Shown: positions 26,206 through 34,771, numbered from the stretch's first letter. The stretch: 64,000 bases of DNA from Thermotogaceae bacterium (GCA_027077795.1 JALWTT010000006.1:372001-436000); one strand, 5' to 3'. The notes: generated by a model not told the origin, from the sequence alone. Program-made: numbers and translations.

Positions 26206-26849
26206 CTTTTAACCCCCTTTCTGGTTTTTCCAGGAACGTATTCTATAACTACACGTCTGTACGGCTCAACACCAACTGAGTAGCTGGCCACCCTTTTGTA
26301 CTTTTTGACGATCTCATGGACTATTCGCCTTTCAAAAGGGAACATTGGGTCCAGCGTGACCTTCCTCTTGCTCCTCAGAACCTGCCTTATAGCGTCTTTG
26401 GCTATGATTTCGAGCTGTTTTTTCCTCCGTTCTCTGTAATTTCCGGCGTCTATCACAACGTTCAGTTTAACATCGCTGAGTCTATTTAAAAATATCGATG
26501 AAATATGCTGAAGAGCTCCCAAGGTTTTCCCGTGCTTTCCTATGAGTTTCCCCACACCGGTGCCCCCCAAAGTAACGAAATATGTTTTTCCATCCGAGTC
26601 TATGGAGATCAGATCTACTCCGCCAGTTTTCTCTAAGATTACTTCTAAAAATTTCGAGAGTTTCCTTTCGAAGTATTTTTTTTTGAAAATCACTTTCACT
26701 TCCGCCATCTTGGAGAACATACCCAGAAATCCCTTCGACCCTTTTTCCACAACATCGATTTCATACTCGTCATCTAGGAGGGAATATTCGTTGACAACCT
26801 TTTGAACTGCTTCTTCCACTGTTTTACCGCTCGTTATAACTGTCTTCAT
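26202..26849 (-). CDS. jag: RNA-binding protein KhpB (Jag/SpoIIIJ-associated)
   Basis: 215-residue RNA-binding protein. The Jag-N domain is at 1-55 (TVEEAVQKVV, KGSKGFLGMF), a type II KH domain at about 70-145 with GKLIGKHGKTLGALQ, and an R3H domain at about 150-212 with FERRIVHEIVKKY. It binds many transcripts with KhpA in Gram-positive bacteria and is nearly always encoded next to yidC, as here (12 bases away). Confidence 0.93.
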   Translation of the reverse strand: MKTVITSGKTVEEAVQKVVNEYSLLDDEYEIDVVEKGSKGFLGMFSKMAEVKVIFKKKYFERKLSKFLEVILEKTGGVDLISIDSDGKTYFVTLGGTGVGKLIGKHGKTLGALQHISSIFLNRLSDVKLNVVIDAGNYRERRKKQLEIIAKDAIRQVLRSKRKVTLDPMFPFERRIVHEIVKKYKRVASYSVGVEPYRRVVIEYVPGKTRKGVKR

Positions 26850-26861
26850 CAGTTCACCTCC

Positions 26862-28100
26862 TCAAGATTTCTTGGTGAGACCGAGCAGTTCCCTAACCGT
26901 TAGTCCTTTTATCTTGTATTTCCTGTAAATGTAGTAAGTTATCACCAACTGAATAATGGTGTTGGTGGCGTAATACAAGAACAGTCCTGAGGGAAGTGAT
27001 ATGAAAAGAAACGGGAATATGATGGACATCATTATCCCCTGCCAGGCACTTCTAGTATCTTGACTGGTTATCAGGGTTGAGTAGAAACTGGCGATAACTG
27101 TTATGAGAACGAGCAATATGTTAGCTTTGAAACCGCCAGCTGATAGATCTTTCCATACGAGGAACCCCTTTCCATAGGCGAACTCCTCTTGGAAATGTCT
27201 GAGAACCCCCCAGAGCATGAAGAATATTGGAAGTTGTATGAGTAGCATCAGGCAGCCACCCATCGGATTAACGCCCTTTTCTCTGTAAAGTTTCATGAGC
27301 TCCTCTTGTTGCTTTCTAGGATCTTTGTACTTCTTCCTTATCCATTCCACATCCTTCTGGATCTTCCTCATATTTATCATAGATTTCGTTTGAGCGTGAT
27401 AGAGGGGGTACAATATAAGTCTTATAATAAAGGTGAACAAGATTATCGCCCAGCCGAAATTTCCGGTGATCTTGTACAAATACTCAAAGAACCACACCAT
27501 CCAGTAGAAGACCACATCGTAGGCGTTGTACATATCCTTTAATTCTTTCATTATGTTCTCATAATATTCTGGGAAGGCACCTTTTATAAGATCTTGTTTC
27601 CCCGGTCCCAGAAAAACTTTCACATTCTTCGAGATTGCTATTCCAGGTTCTAGCATCTTTCCGTCGAATTCCGATATAGATACGTATTTTTTGGGGGAGA
27701 AGGACATGAATATGTTGCTTGCATATCTGTCATTGCTGGGGTACCAAACCCGAGGTAGCTTTATCTCTGTTGCTTCACTAAGCGCAACCGTAAATTCGTA
27801 ATAAGGTCCGTCTATGAAGTGAAAAGTCTTGGTGTACCCTCTGTACTTGAACTGAAGATAAACATCTTGATCTTCCTTCCAAGCCTTGTAATCAGTTGGA
27901 GTGGATGGGGTATCAAATCCGTCGGAATCATAGGAGTATATGAGCCTTTTCTGATGATACACACTCTCCAAGTGGCCAGAGGTGGAAAACTCATATTTTA
28001 TGAACCTACTTTCAACGGTTATGAGGTTACCTTGAACCGTGTAGTTCAGAGGCAGTGCAACGATAGGCACGATCATCAAGAGCAGCGTGATTTTCCTCAA
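26862..28100 (-). CDS. yidC: Membrane protein insertase YidC
   Basis: Inserts and folds inner-membrane proteins, alone or with SecYEG. The 412-residue chain has an N-terminal signal anchor, an extracytoplasmic domain (about 20-190), and then the conserved five-helix core with [20 protein letters not shown], carrying the hydrophilic-groove Arg, and [18 protein letters not shown]. The presence of a periplasmic domain is the pattern of didermic bacteria. The TTG start overlaps the yidD stop (TTGA), with AAGGAGGGAT upstream. Confidence 0.95.
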   Translation of the reverse strand: MRKITLLLMIVPIVALPLNYTVQGNLITVESRFIKYEFSTSGHLESVYHQKRLIYSYDSDGFDTPSTPTDYKAWKEDQDVYLQFKYRGYTKTFHFIDGPYYEFTVALSEATEIKLPRVWYPSNDRYASNIFMSFSPKKYVSISEFDGKMLEPGIAISKNVKVFLGPGKQDLIKGAFPEYYENIMKELKDMYNAYDVVFYWMVWFFEYLYKITGNFGWAIILFTFIIRLILYPLYHAQTKSMINMRKIQKDVEWIRKKYKDPRKQQEELMKLYREKGVNPMGGCLMLLIQLPIFFMLWGVLRHFQEEFAYGKGFLVWKDLSAGGFKANILLVLITVIASFYSTLITSQDTRSAWQGIMMSIIFPFLFISLPSGLFLYYATNTIIQLVITYYIYRKYKIKGLTVRELLGLTKKS

Positions 28101-28345
28101 CTCTTATCCCTCCTTACTGTGAAGAAGTGGAACTCTTCTGGAACGGGATCATATCCACCCTTATTCAAAGGGTTACATCGAAGAACACGCCTGAAGCCCA
28201 AGTACAGCCCCTTGATCACCCCAAACCTTTCAACAGCTTGCAAAGTATAATTTGAGCAGGTTGGATAGAACCTGCATGAGGGTGGAAACAACGGAGATAT
28301 GAATTTTTGGTAAAACTTTATCAAAAGGATTATTATCTTCTTCAT
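28097..28345 (-). CDS. yidD: Membrane protein insertion efficiency factor YidD
   Basis: 82-residue protein assisting YidC. After an amphipathic N-terminus it has the family core [24 protein letters not shown] with three conserved cysteines and [24 protein letters not shown]. It overlaps rnpA and yidC by 4 bases each, the classic rpmH-rnpA-yidD-yidC order. Confidence 0.95.
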   Translation of the reverse strand: MKKIIILLIKFYQKFISPLFPPSCRFYPTCSNYTLQAVERFGVIKGLYLGFRRVLRCNPLNKGGYDPVPEEFHFFTVRRDKS

Positions 28346-28689
28346 CTTATTTTCTCCAAAAGGTCCATGGTGATTTCCAAGATGTTTGGATATTTCGCAC
28401 CCTTCAGCTCCTTCGCTTTTTCTCTGAACAGAAATACCGCATCTATATTCGGAAACTTTTCTTTGTTCAACCTGTAAACTTCTCTCATCAGTCTTTTCAA
28501 TCTGTTCCTGAAAACAGCCTTGCCAACTTTCTTTCTAACAATAATGGCTATCCTAGGGTGATCAAGTCCATTCTCCAAGTAAACCAACCTTAAATATTCG
28601 TTAAAGACGGATTTCCCCTCTGAGAAGACCCTTCTGAAGTCACGCTTGAGCTTCAGGCGCTCTTCACGAGTTAAACGGCGAGTCTCCAC
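28342..28689 (-). CDS. rnpA: Ribonuclease P protein component
   Basis: Protein subunit of RNase P, which removes the 5' leader of pre-tRNAs. 115 residues with [12 protein letters not shown] at the N-terminal region and the RNR signature [17 protein letters not shown]. The GTG start gives an N-terminus (TRREERLRL-like) matching T. maritima RnpA. As a result the gene overlaps rpmH by 19 bases, an arrangement recalling the deeper overlap known in Thermus. Confidence 0.94.
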   Translation of the reverse strand: METRRLTREERLKLKRDFRRVFSEGKSVFNEYLRLVYLENGLDHPRIAIIVRKKVGKAVFRNRLKRLMREVYRLNKEKFPNIDAVFLFREKAKELKGAKYPNILEITMDLLEKIR

Positions 28690-28805
28690 CTACCCTTTCT
28701 CCTCCTACGTCTGAGAATCTCTCTACCGGACTTGTTTTTACTTCTCACGAGAAATCCATGCGTTCTCTTTCTCTTCCTGCGTGAAGGTTGGTAAGTTCTT
28801 TTCAC
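28671..28805 (-). CDS. rpmH: Ribosomal protein L34
   Basis: A 44-residue very basic protein starting at [22 protein letters not shown], then [15 protein letters not shown] and KGRWRLAV. This is an almost standard L34 of the large ribosomal subunit. GGGGGGATGAATC precedes the start. It leads the rpmH-rnpA-yidD-yidC-jag-cupin operon and overlaps rnpA by 19 bases in a different frame. Confidence 0.95.
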   Translation of the reverse strand: MKRTYQPSRRKRKRTHGFLVRSKNKSGREILRRRRRKGRWRLAV

Positions 28806-28866
28806 GATTCATCCCCCCTAAGCCTTTTTGATCCTTCGGTATATTACAACAAACGTCCTCCATCGT

Positions 28867-29775
28867 CTACAACCTGATCTTCAAGCCTCTATTCGCGATC
28901 TCAGATTTAATTTCCTCAATGCTGGGAAAGGATGATGTGGTTCCTTTTCTCGATACGGTTATGGAAGCGGCAAGTGCAGCTAGTCTGGCGCTTTCTTCAT
29001 CATCCATTCCTTTCAGTCTTCCATAGATGAAAGCGGCGTTGAAAGAATCCCCCGCACCTGTGGTGTCAACGGTGCTTGATTTGAAAGCTGGAATGTCCAG
29101 GATTCTCTTTTCCAAGTACACTTTGGCCCCCTTTTCACCCATCTTTGCGATGACACTTTCCACACCCTTCTTAAAAAGATGTTTTACAGCCTTCTCTGAG
29201 CTGCTTTTCCCTGTGATCTGGAGGAGCTCCCGCTCGTTCGGAGATATATAATCGAAATAGTAAAAGGCATCCCAAGGAATGTCCGAAGGGTATGAAGGGT
29301 CCACGTAAACCATCATACCGGCTCGTTTTGCCATGGAGGAGAGTTCAAAAATAGTGTCTGCTGGTATTCCAAATTGTATGAACAGCGCGTCTCCTTCTTC
29401 AGCCAGTGTCCAATCGATCATCTCAGGCGAGAAGGCCTCATTCACTCCCGGATAGTTGAGCATAGTGTTCTGACCGTCTTTCGTCACGGCTATTGCGGTT
29501 CTTCCACTGTCTCCCTCGCACCTCTTGAGATGCGACGTGTCCACTCCAAATTCTCCGAGTTTTTTCACAATGAACTCTCCAAAGATGTCGGTTCCTACAC
29601 ATCCGGTTATCATCACGTCAACTCCGAGTTTTTTCAAAGCAACCGCCACGTTTGAAGCCTTTCCCCCGAGCTCCATCATCGATTCTTTAGCGATGTTGTT
29701 TGAAAAAACCTCTAAAGAGTCAAGGTAGTAGAATATGTCCACGTTTAGCTTCCCTGCTACGATGACTTTCTTCAC
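28867..29775 (-). CDS. PfkB family (ribokinase-like) sugar or nucleoside kinase
   Basis: 302-residue ribokinase-fold kinase. Motif 1 is GGKASNVAVALKKLG (about 37-51), and motif 2 is VDTTGAGDSFNAAF with the catalytic Asp near residue 241. GDSGRTAIAVTKDGQN is ribokinase-like. The acceptor (ribose, adenosine, another sugar) is not determined. The GTG start overlaps the plsX stop (GTGA) after AAGGGGTGA. It is the last gene of the DUF177-rpmF-plsX operon. Confidence 0.88.
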   Translation of the reverse strand: MKKVIVAGKLNVDIFYYLDSLEVFSNNIAKESMMELGGKASNVAVALKKLGVDVMITGCVGTDIFGEFIVKKLGEFGVDTSHLKRCEGDSGRTAIAVTKDGQNTMLNYPGVNEAFSPEMIDWTLAEEGDALFIQFGIPADTIFELSSMAKRAGMMVYVDPSYPSDIPWDAFYYFDYISPNERELLQITGKSSSEKAVKHLFKKGVESVIAKMGEKGAKVYLEKRILDIPAFKSSTVDTTGAGDSFNAAFIYGRLKGMDDEESARLAALAASITVSRKGTTSSFPSIEEIKSEIANRGLKIRL

Positions 29776-30740
29776 TTTATTTCACCCCTTATCATGTCGA
29801 GAAGCTTCATCTTCACTCCTTCCGCAGCGACTCTCACAGCGTTCTTTATGGCTAGCCTATCGGAGTTTCCATGGGCTTTCACAACGATGCCGTTTACACC
29901 GAGTATGAATGCTCCACCGTACTCTCTGGCATCAAGTAGCCTCTTGAATCTGTCAAAAGCTTTCTTCATCATCAGAGCGCCTAGCATCGAGAGAAATCCC
30001 GTCTCCTTCACCGATCGCTTTAAAACAGCTGCAACGAGTTTTCCAACACCTTCCATTGTTTTCATAGCCACATTTCCGACGAATCCATCCGTAACCACGA
30101 CGTCAACTACACCGGTGTTTATGTCCCTTCCCTCGACATTTCCATAAAAAGCCTGACCAATCCTATCCTTCAAAAGCCTGTAGGCTTCTTTCACAGTATC
30201 AGTTCCCTTGATCTCTTCCTCCCCTACATTCAAGAGTCCGACTTTTGGATCTCTCTTTCCAAGGATCTTAGCGTACGCAATTCCCATGATCGCAAAATCC
30301 ACTAGGTGCTCTGGCCTTACCGCGACATTTGCTCCGTTATCTATTAAAATTGTGAAGCCGTTTATGGAGGGAACTGGTACAGCCAAAGCTGGCCTCTCTA
30401 TACCCTCCAATTTCCCCAATATGCTGGTTGATCCTAAGAAAAGTGGTCCAGTTCCACCAGCACTAACAAATGCATCTATCTTTCCAACCTTTAGATATTC
30501 TAACCCTAGGTGCATAGAGGAACTTCTCTTCCTGAGGACTTCCAATGGCTTTGAATCCATTCTCAAGTCATCGCCGGACGGGACGACTTCAAATCCTGGT
30601 AATCTCTGTTTCAACATCGATTCGTTTCCAAATGCTACTATGTCCACATCGAGATCCTTTGATGCCAAAAGGGCGCCTTCGATTATTTCAGAAGGCGCCC
30701 TATCGCCGCCCATTATGTCCAGCCCTATCCTCGGCTTCAT
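29772..30740 (-). CDS. plsX: Phosphate acyltransferase PlsX
   Basis: Makes acyl-phosphate from acyl-ACP for the first acylation of glycerol-3-phosphate in phospholipid synthesis; peripheral membrane enzyme. 322 residues with IGLDIMGGDRAPSEIIEGA at the N-terminus, SAGGTGPLFLGSTS, and the C-terminal GVNGIVVKAHGNSD, all family marks. It follows rpmF by 4 bases, the common DUF177-rpmF-plsX order. GGAGTGA precedes the ATG. Confidence 0.95.
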   Translation of the reverse strand: MKPRIGLDIMGGDRAPSEIIEGALLASKDLDVDIVAFGNESMLKQRLPGFEVVPSGDDLRMDSKPLEVLRKRSSSMHLGLEYLKVGKIDAFVSAGGTGPLFLGSTSILGKLEGIERPALAVPVPSINGFTILIDNGANVAVRPEHLVDFAIMGIAYAKILGKRDPKVGLLNVGEEEIKGTDTVKEAYRLLKDRIGQAFYGNVEGRDINTGVVDVVVTDGFVGNVAMKTMEGVGKLVAAVLKRSVKETGFLSMLGALMMKKAFDRFKRLLDAREYGGAFILGVNGIVVKAHGNSDRLAIKNAVRVAAEGVKMKLLDMIRGEIK

Positions 30741-30744
30741 GCTA

Positions 30745-30927
30745 TCACTCCGCTACCTCGAAAACCTGCCTTCCTTTGTAATACCCACAATTTAGGCAGA
30801 CTCTGTGAGGTAGCTTTGGTGCGCCACAATTCGGGCAAATTTCGTAGGCCACACTTGCGGCTCTGTATATTTTCGCTCTCTTTTTGTGTGTCCTACTTCT
30901 GGATCTCTTCTGCTTTGGAACGGCCAT
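30745..30927 (-). CDS. rpmF: Ribosomal protein L32
   Basis: 60-residue zinc-ribbon ribosomal protein. It begins MAVPKQKRSRSRTHKKRA and has a CPNC...CLNC zinc site, ending in the usual short tail. Lies 3 bases after DUF177 and 4 bases before plsX. Confidence 0.96.
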   Translation of the reverse strand: MAVPKQKRSRSRTHKKRAKIYRAASVAYEICPNCGAPKLPHRVCLNCGYYKGRQVFEVAE

Positions 30928-30930
30928 GGT

Positions 30931-31476
30931 TCACCCCTCCTCAAGCTTTTTCTTGATCTGTGCCAATGCGGCAAATTTGTTACTTCCGACGAGGAATTCC
31001 TTCTCTCTGTCACAAACGTGATCTGGATGCTCGTTTAAATTCACGCCACAATATGGGCATAATCCCTTACAATCTGGTTTGCACAAAACTTTTTGTGGGA
31101 CTTCTACCACCATAGCCTCTATTATCCTGTCGGATAGATCCACCACCGGGCTTGTATAGTATATCACGTTTCTGAGATTTTCAAGGTGAATTTCCCTCTC
31201 CACATTCTCATGGATCCTCTTAACGTATATAGCTTCTATAGTTCCGTTTATCTCCACTCTTACAGGTGTCAAACATCGCGTACACGGATGCTGAATAGCA
31301 GTCCTCACATACCCTCCAATCACAAACCCTTCTCTCGCTTTGGCTACGACCACCTTCACCTTGATATCCTCCAAAAATGGCATACATCCTGCTTCCAGAT
31401 CTAGGCAATCCAGTTTGAAAATACCCTCTAGTATTCTCCTCTTTTTTATGCTGGATAAATCCACTTTCCAACTCAT
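30931..31476 (-). CDS. DUF177 (YceD-like) protein
   Basis: 181-residue YceD-family protein, nearly always upstream of rpmF. In plants and some bacteria the family affects 23S rRNA accumulation. The core has YVRTAIQHPCTRCLTPVRVE, and the C-terminal CKPDCKGLCPYCGVNLNEH adds a putative zinc site. GGAGGGG supports the ATG. It is the first gene of the rpmF-plsX operon. Confidence 0.9.
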   Translation of the reverse strand: MSWKVDLSSIKKRRILEGIFKLDCLDLEAGCMPFLEDIKVKVVVAKAREGFVIGGYVRTAIQHPCTRCLTPVRVEINGTIEAIYVKRIHENVEREIHLENLRNVIYYTSPVVDLSDRIIEAMVVEVPQKVLCKPDCKGLCPYCGVNLNEHPDHVCDREKEFLVGSNKFAALAQIKKKLEEG

Positions 31477-31507
31477 CTAACCCCTCCAACACATATTAAA
31501 CCATGAG

Positions 31508-31533
31508 GACTTCTCAATCAATCGGGAGAAGTC
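31508..31533 (-). terminator. Possible weak terminator after the LivJ-like gene
   Basis: An 8-bp stem (GACTTCTC / GAGAAGTC) with a 10-base loop sits directly after the stop of the binding-protein gene. The T-tract on the minus strand is poor (GGTTTAAT), so termination may be inefficient. Confidence 0.4.
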
Positions 31534-32649
31534 TCATCTGGTGCTTTTAGGGTAAATTGTTTCCACGAATTCAAACCTTCCGTTCCTCACGATATCCACC
31601 ACCACTGGCTTGACGACGTTACCATTCTCGTCTATCGTTATTCTTCCAGTAACGCCTTGAAAGTTTCTGATCTTTCTGATGTTCTTGGCTATTTCTTCCG
31701 GATTAGAGCTTCTCGCCATCTCCATAGCTTTTAGAAGTACCATGTAAGCATCATAGGTAAGTGCGGCAATTGCTGAGGGGGTCTCCTTGTACTTTTTCTC
31801 ATACTCCGTGGTGAACCTCCTTGAGATCTCATTTGTAGCAACACTAGGGTGGTAATGAGTTGTGAAATACATCCCTTCAGCTGCCTTGCCTCCGATTTTG
31901 ATCAAATCCGGACATTCCACACCGTCCCCTGCGAGAAATTTCCCATTGAATCCCATCTCCCTGGCTTGCCGTACTATCAATGCCGCCTCCTTGCAGTATC
32001 CGGAGATGTATATGGTGTCGGCATCAAATTGCATGGCTGCGGCGATTTGAGTCGAAAAGTCTTTATCCACGCTTCTGTAAAACACTCTCAGTATTTTCAC
32101 CCCTTTTCCTCCAAGCTTTTGAAACTTTCTGGAGAAGAAGTTCGCAAGTCCTACGCTGTAATCCTGATCAACGTTGGCGAACACCACAATTCTTCGAGAT
32201 CCCATCTCCTCATAGGCGAATCTCGCAGCGGCAGCTCCTTGAAATGAATCCGTGAAACAGACCCTGTTTATATATTTCCAACTTTGGGTCACCAGTGGAT
32301 TGGTAGATGAAGGTGAGATCACAGGTATGTGTTTTTCCTCTGCTATAGGTGCCCCAGCTAGAGTGTTTCCGGAACTCATCGCTCCTATTATTGCAACAAC
32401 TCCTTTCTCGTATATGAGCTTTCGAAAGGCTTCAGCGGACTTGGATTTTTCACTCTTGTTATCAACAAGTATGAGTTGTATCTCTTTCCCTAGAACATCG
32501 TGCTTTTCCTCGTACGCCAGATTAAGGCTGTTCCAAGCTGCTTCACCGGCGTCCAGAAGACCTCCTGTCATCGGTAACACAACTCCGATTTTTATAACAG
32601 CCAGAGAAATCACAGAAAGCAGTGCAAAAAACACTGCGATGAATTTCAT
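31534..32649 (-). CDS. LivJ-type ABC substrate-binding protein
   Basis: 371-residue periplasmic binding protein of the branched-chain amino acid type (type I fold). A signal peptide (about 1-18) precedes IKIGVVLPMTGGLLDAGEAA, IGAMSSGNTLAGAPIAEE, IPVISPSSTNPLVTQ and DADTIYISGYCKEAALIVRQ. The ATG at 32649 has GGAGGTG 7 bases upstream; a nearer ATG falls inside the ribosome binding site and longer frames lack one. No LivHMGF genes are adjacent. It lies 46 bases after the AOR-like gene and could share its transcript. Confidence 0.88.
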   Translation of the reverse strand: MKFIAVFFALLSVISLAVIKIGVVLPMTGGLLDAGEAAWNSLNLAYEEKHDVLGKEIQLILVDNKSEKSKSAEAFRKLIYEKGVVAIIGAMSSGNTLAGAPIAEEKHIPVISPSSTNPLVTQSWKYINRVCFTDSFQGAAAARFAYEEMGSRRIVVFANVDQDYSVGLANFFSRKFQKLGGKGVKILRVFYRSVDKDFSTQIAAAMQFDADTIYISGYCKEAALIVRQAREMGFNGKFLAGDGVECPDLIKIGGKAAEGMYFTTHYHPSVATNEISRRFTTEYEKKYKETPSAIAALTYDAYMVLLKAMEMARSSNPEEIAKNIRKIRNFQGVTGRITIDENGNVVKPVVVDIVRNGRFEFVETIYPKSTR

Positions 32650-32695
32650 TTTCATCACCTCCAAATGCTTTGTGAATTTCTCCCTGGTATTTTTA

Positions 32696-33703
32696 TCACT
32701 TGAGGCGGTTTCTAACAAACCCTCTTTCGTAGAGTTCATGGAGTTTCTCGATGTCTGATCTTTCTAGAAGCTTTGCCGCATCTTTACAGATTCCCAAGGA
32801 GTCCAGATAGTCTGACCACGGATCTAATCTCCTTATTGGATAATTCACATCGAAATCCATGCCATTTCCAGCTAGCTCTATGACCTTCTCAATAGGGAGA
32901 TCAAATTTCTTAGAGGCAAGATGCGCGCCGAAAAGGTCTACACCAAAATCGTTGGCGATCCTCACGATTCTTTCAGGGTTATCAACACCTTTTAGTATTC
33001 CAGAAATTCCTTTCTTCAGTTTTCCAACCATCGCCACGCAACTTATTGGGCAGCCATAACATGGATGTCCTACTTTTTCTGTCCTGAAAATTTCGGCCTT
33101 GAGTTTCTCACGAATCCCAGATGCAAATTTCAAGAAGGATTTATTCTCACATTTCAGCTGCTCAGGATAAAACACCAGAGCTTTTATTCCCATTTCATAG
33201 AGCTTTTCCCCTGCACCTTTCCCGAATGACCTGAAGTTCTCGGAAATCACAGATGATATTCCCACTCTTTTTTCCCCTGCTGGGCCAACTACTATGGATT
33301 TTCTTCCACGTCTTTCGAGCTTCTTCGAAACATCTGACACTTTTTCTCCGATAAAACCATCAGCTTTTTCAAAAAGCACCTGCGTTTTTCTGAACGCCAG
33401 GATGAATTTTTCTCTAGATTTCCCAACGATCGACACGGCATCTATTCTGTATCCCTTTATATAAGCCCCTATGAATCCCCCTATGGAGGATATATGAACC
33501 CCATGTCTGGTCTCCGTTCCGATGGAATACCGCCCGCCTGTAGGAGCCGGGGTACCAGTTAGAAGTCCAGGAGATATGATGAAGGACTCCGGATAGATCG
33601 AAAAAAGCTCCCTTGTCAAGGAGCTTCCACCTATGGAATCCAAGTTCAAATTTTCGATGTAGAAGGATCTTTTCTCAACATCCACTAAAAGAATCCTTTT
33701 CAA
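32696..33703 (-). CDS. Miniature aldehyde ferredoxin oxidoreductase (AOR) family protein
   Basis: 335 residues, about half the usual AOR length (roughly 600). The N-terminal domain is recognisable: SPGLLTGTPAPTGGRYSIGT, GYRIDAVSIVGK, GPAGEKRVG and GKGAGEKLYEMGIKALV. C215, C218 and C222 (HPCYGCPISC) match the three clustered 4Fe-4S ligands, and C306 in DSLGIC matches the fourth ligand and the second pterin motif DxxGLC. NDFGVD (251-256) resembles the first pterin motif. The two motifs are 50 residues apart instead of about 150, so the middle domain is cut down. A tungsten or molybdenum pterin enzyme is possible. The TTG start overlaps the rubrerythrin stop (TTGA). Confidence 0.78.
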   Translation of the reverse strand: MKRILLVDVEKRSFYIENLNLDSIGGSSLTRELFSIYPESFIISPGLLTGTPAPTGGRYSIGTETRHGVHISSIGGFIGAYIKGYRIDAVSIVGKSREKFILAFRKTQVLFEKADGFIGEKVSDVSKKLERRGRKSIVVGPAGEKRVGISSVISENFRSFGKGAGEKLYEMGIKALVFYPEQLKCENKSFLKFASGIREKLKAEIFRTEKVGHPCYGCPISCVAMVGKLKKGISGILKGVDNPERIVRIANDFGVDLFGAHLASKKFDLPIEKVIELAGNGMDFDVNYPIRRLDPWSDYLDSLGICKDAAKLLERSDIEKLHELYERGFVRNRLK

Positions 33704-34203
33704 AACTCTTTGAACGTCTCTCCTTTAGCACCGCATATTGGACATTTATCTGGAGCTTCACCTTCAACGGTGTATCCACATATTGGACATATGTATATCT
33801 TCTTATTTTCATAGTCCTCTCCTTTTTCCAGCTTCTCTTCTGCCCTCTTGTACATCTCAACATGAATCTTTTCAGCTTCAAGTGCAAATCTTGTACTTAT
33901 CTGAGCACCCCTTTCCCCCTGAATTTTCGCCGCTTCGTTGTAAATCGGGTACATTTCTTCCACCTCGAACGTTTCACCATCTATGGCTGTTCGGACATTT
34001 TTCACATCTTCTCCAATTCCACCAAGTTCCCTGAGGTGGTTCCTCGCATGAACATACTCCGCGTAGGCTATGGCCCTGAACAACCTGGCGAGATTTTTCC
34101 TTCCCCGCTTTTCCGCCTCTTCAGCGAATATGGTGTATCTCATGTGCGCCATGGATTCTCCGGCGAAGGCTTCCTCTAAAAACCTCTTTGTCATCTTTCT
34201 CAT
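33700..34203 (-). CDS. rbr: Rubrerythrin
   Basis: 167-residue non-haem iron peroxidase that removes hydrogen peroxide in anaerobes. The ferritin-like four-helix domain (1-130) carries the diiron Glu/His residues in FAEEAEKRG, AYAEYVHARNH and ALEAEKIHVEMY, and the C-terminal rubredoxin domain has CPICGYTVEGEAPDKCPIC. GAGGGAGGTGAGG precedes the ATG. It is the first gene of an operon with the short AOR homologue, which may exchange electrons through ferredoxin or rubredoxin (inference). Confidence 0.95.
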   Translation of the reverse strand: MRKMTKRFLEEAFAGESMAHMRYTIFAEEAEKRGRKNLARLFRAIAYAEYVHARNHLRELGGIGEDVKNVRTAIDGETFEVEEMYPIYNEAAKIQGERGAQISTRFALEAEKIHVEMYKRAEEKLEKGEDYENKKIYICPICGYTVEGEAPDKCPICGAKGETFKEF

Positions 34204-34269
34204 TACCTCACCTCCCTCGAAGATTCTACAGAAGTTGGAGTGAGATTTCCAAATTGTGGGAAAATGTTT

Positions 34270-34275
34270 TAGAAT
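34270..34275 (+). promoter_or_regulatory. Candidate -10 element for cheX and the ATP synthase operon
   Basis: TAGAAT in the 109-base divergent gap, with TTCCAA (34247-34252) 17 bases upstream. It would give a leader of about 30 bases ending in AGGGGTGGAAT. This is the only obvious promoter before the atp genes. Confidence 0.4.
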
Positions 34276-34312
34276 ACACTACATGACTAATCCAAAGTTA
34301 GGGGTGGAATAA

Positions 34313-34771
34313 ATGGATGCAAGAATGGTTAATGCGCTTATCACCTCTGTTGCCAACATATTCACCCAGGTGTTGCAGCTTGAGCCGAAGCTTGGGAGAC
34401 CACAAGTTTCAAGAGAAATCGAACCCAGATATTCGATAGTAACGGTTCTAGGATTTGTAGGGGATATAGAGGGAAACATGATATATTCGTTCAACGAGAA
34501 GACGGCGATCAGAATCGTCTCCAAAATGATGGGTATGGAATATGGCCAGCTTGATGAGCTGGCTCTATCGGCACTTGGAGAGCTTGGAAACATGACAACT
34601 GGTGCGCTTGCGATGAATCTCGAAAAGATAGGTTACAAGACTGATATAACTCCTCCAACGGTTGTAACCGGTAAGGAGATAAAGGTTTCAGTTGAGGGTG
34701 TCATATTGCGTCTTCCCGTCCAGCTTTTCAGTCCAGATGATGTAGAGCTCAACCTAGTTGTGAAAAAATGA
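34313..34771 (+). CDS. cheX: CheY-P phosphatase CheX
   Basis: 152-residue chemotaxis phosphatase that dephosphorylates CheY-P. GFVGDIEGNMIYSF, the catalytic ELGNM (Glu and Asn of the E-x-x-N motif) and ITPPTVVTGKEI match Thermotoga CheX. A second lobe after ELGN completes the CheC-like fold. The last 4 bases overlap the AtpZ-like gene, so this motility gene is translationally tied to the ATP synthase operon. Confidence 0.92.
   Translation: MDARMVNALITSVANIFTQVLQLEPKLGRPQVSREIEPRYSIVTVLGFVGDIEGNMIYSFNEKTAIRIVSKMMGMEYGQLDELALSALGELGNMTTGALAMNLEKIGYKTDITPPTVVTGKEIKVSVEGVILRLPVQLFSPDDVELNLVVKK

Noticed and set aside
29794-30795. Long plus-strand frames opposite plsX
   Set aside because: They mirror the codon pattern of plsX on the other strand, are Ser/Pro/Phe-rich as antisense frames usually are, and have no ribosome binding site.
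32696-33703. AOR-like gene as a pseudogene
   Set aside because: The frame is intact, the cluster cysteines and pterin motifs are preserved, and it is tightly coupled to rubrerythrin, so a functional short form is more likely.
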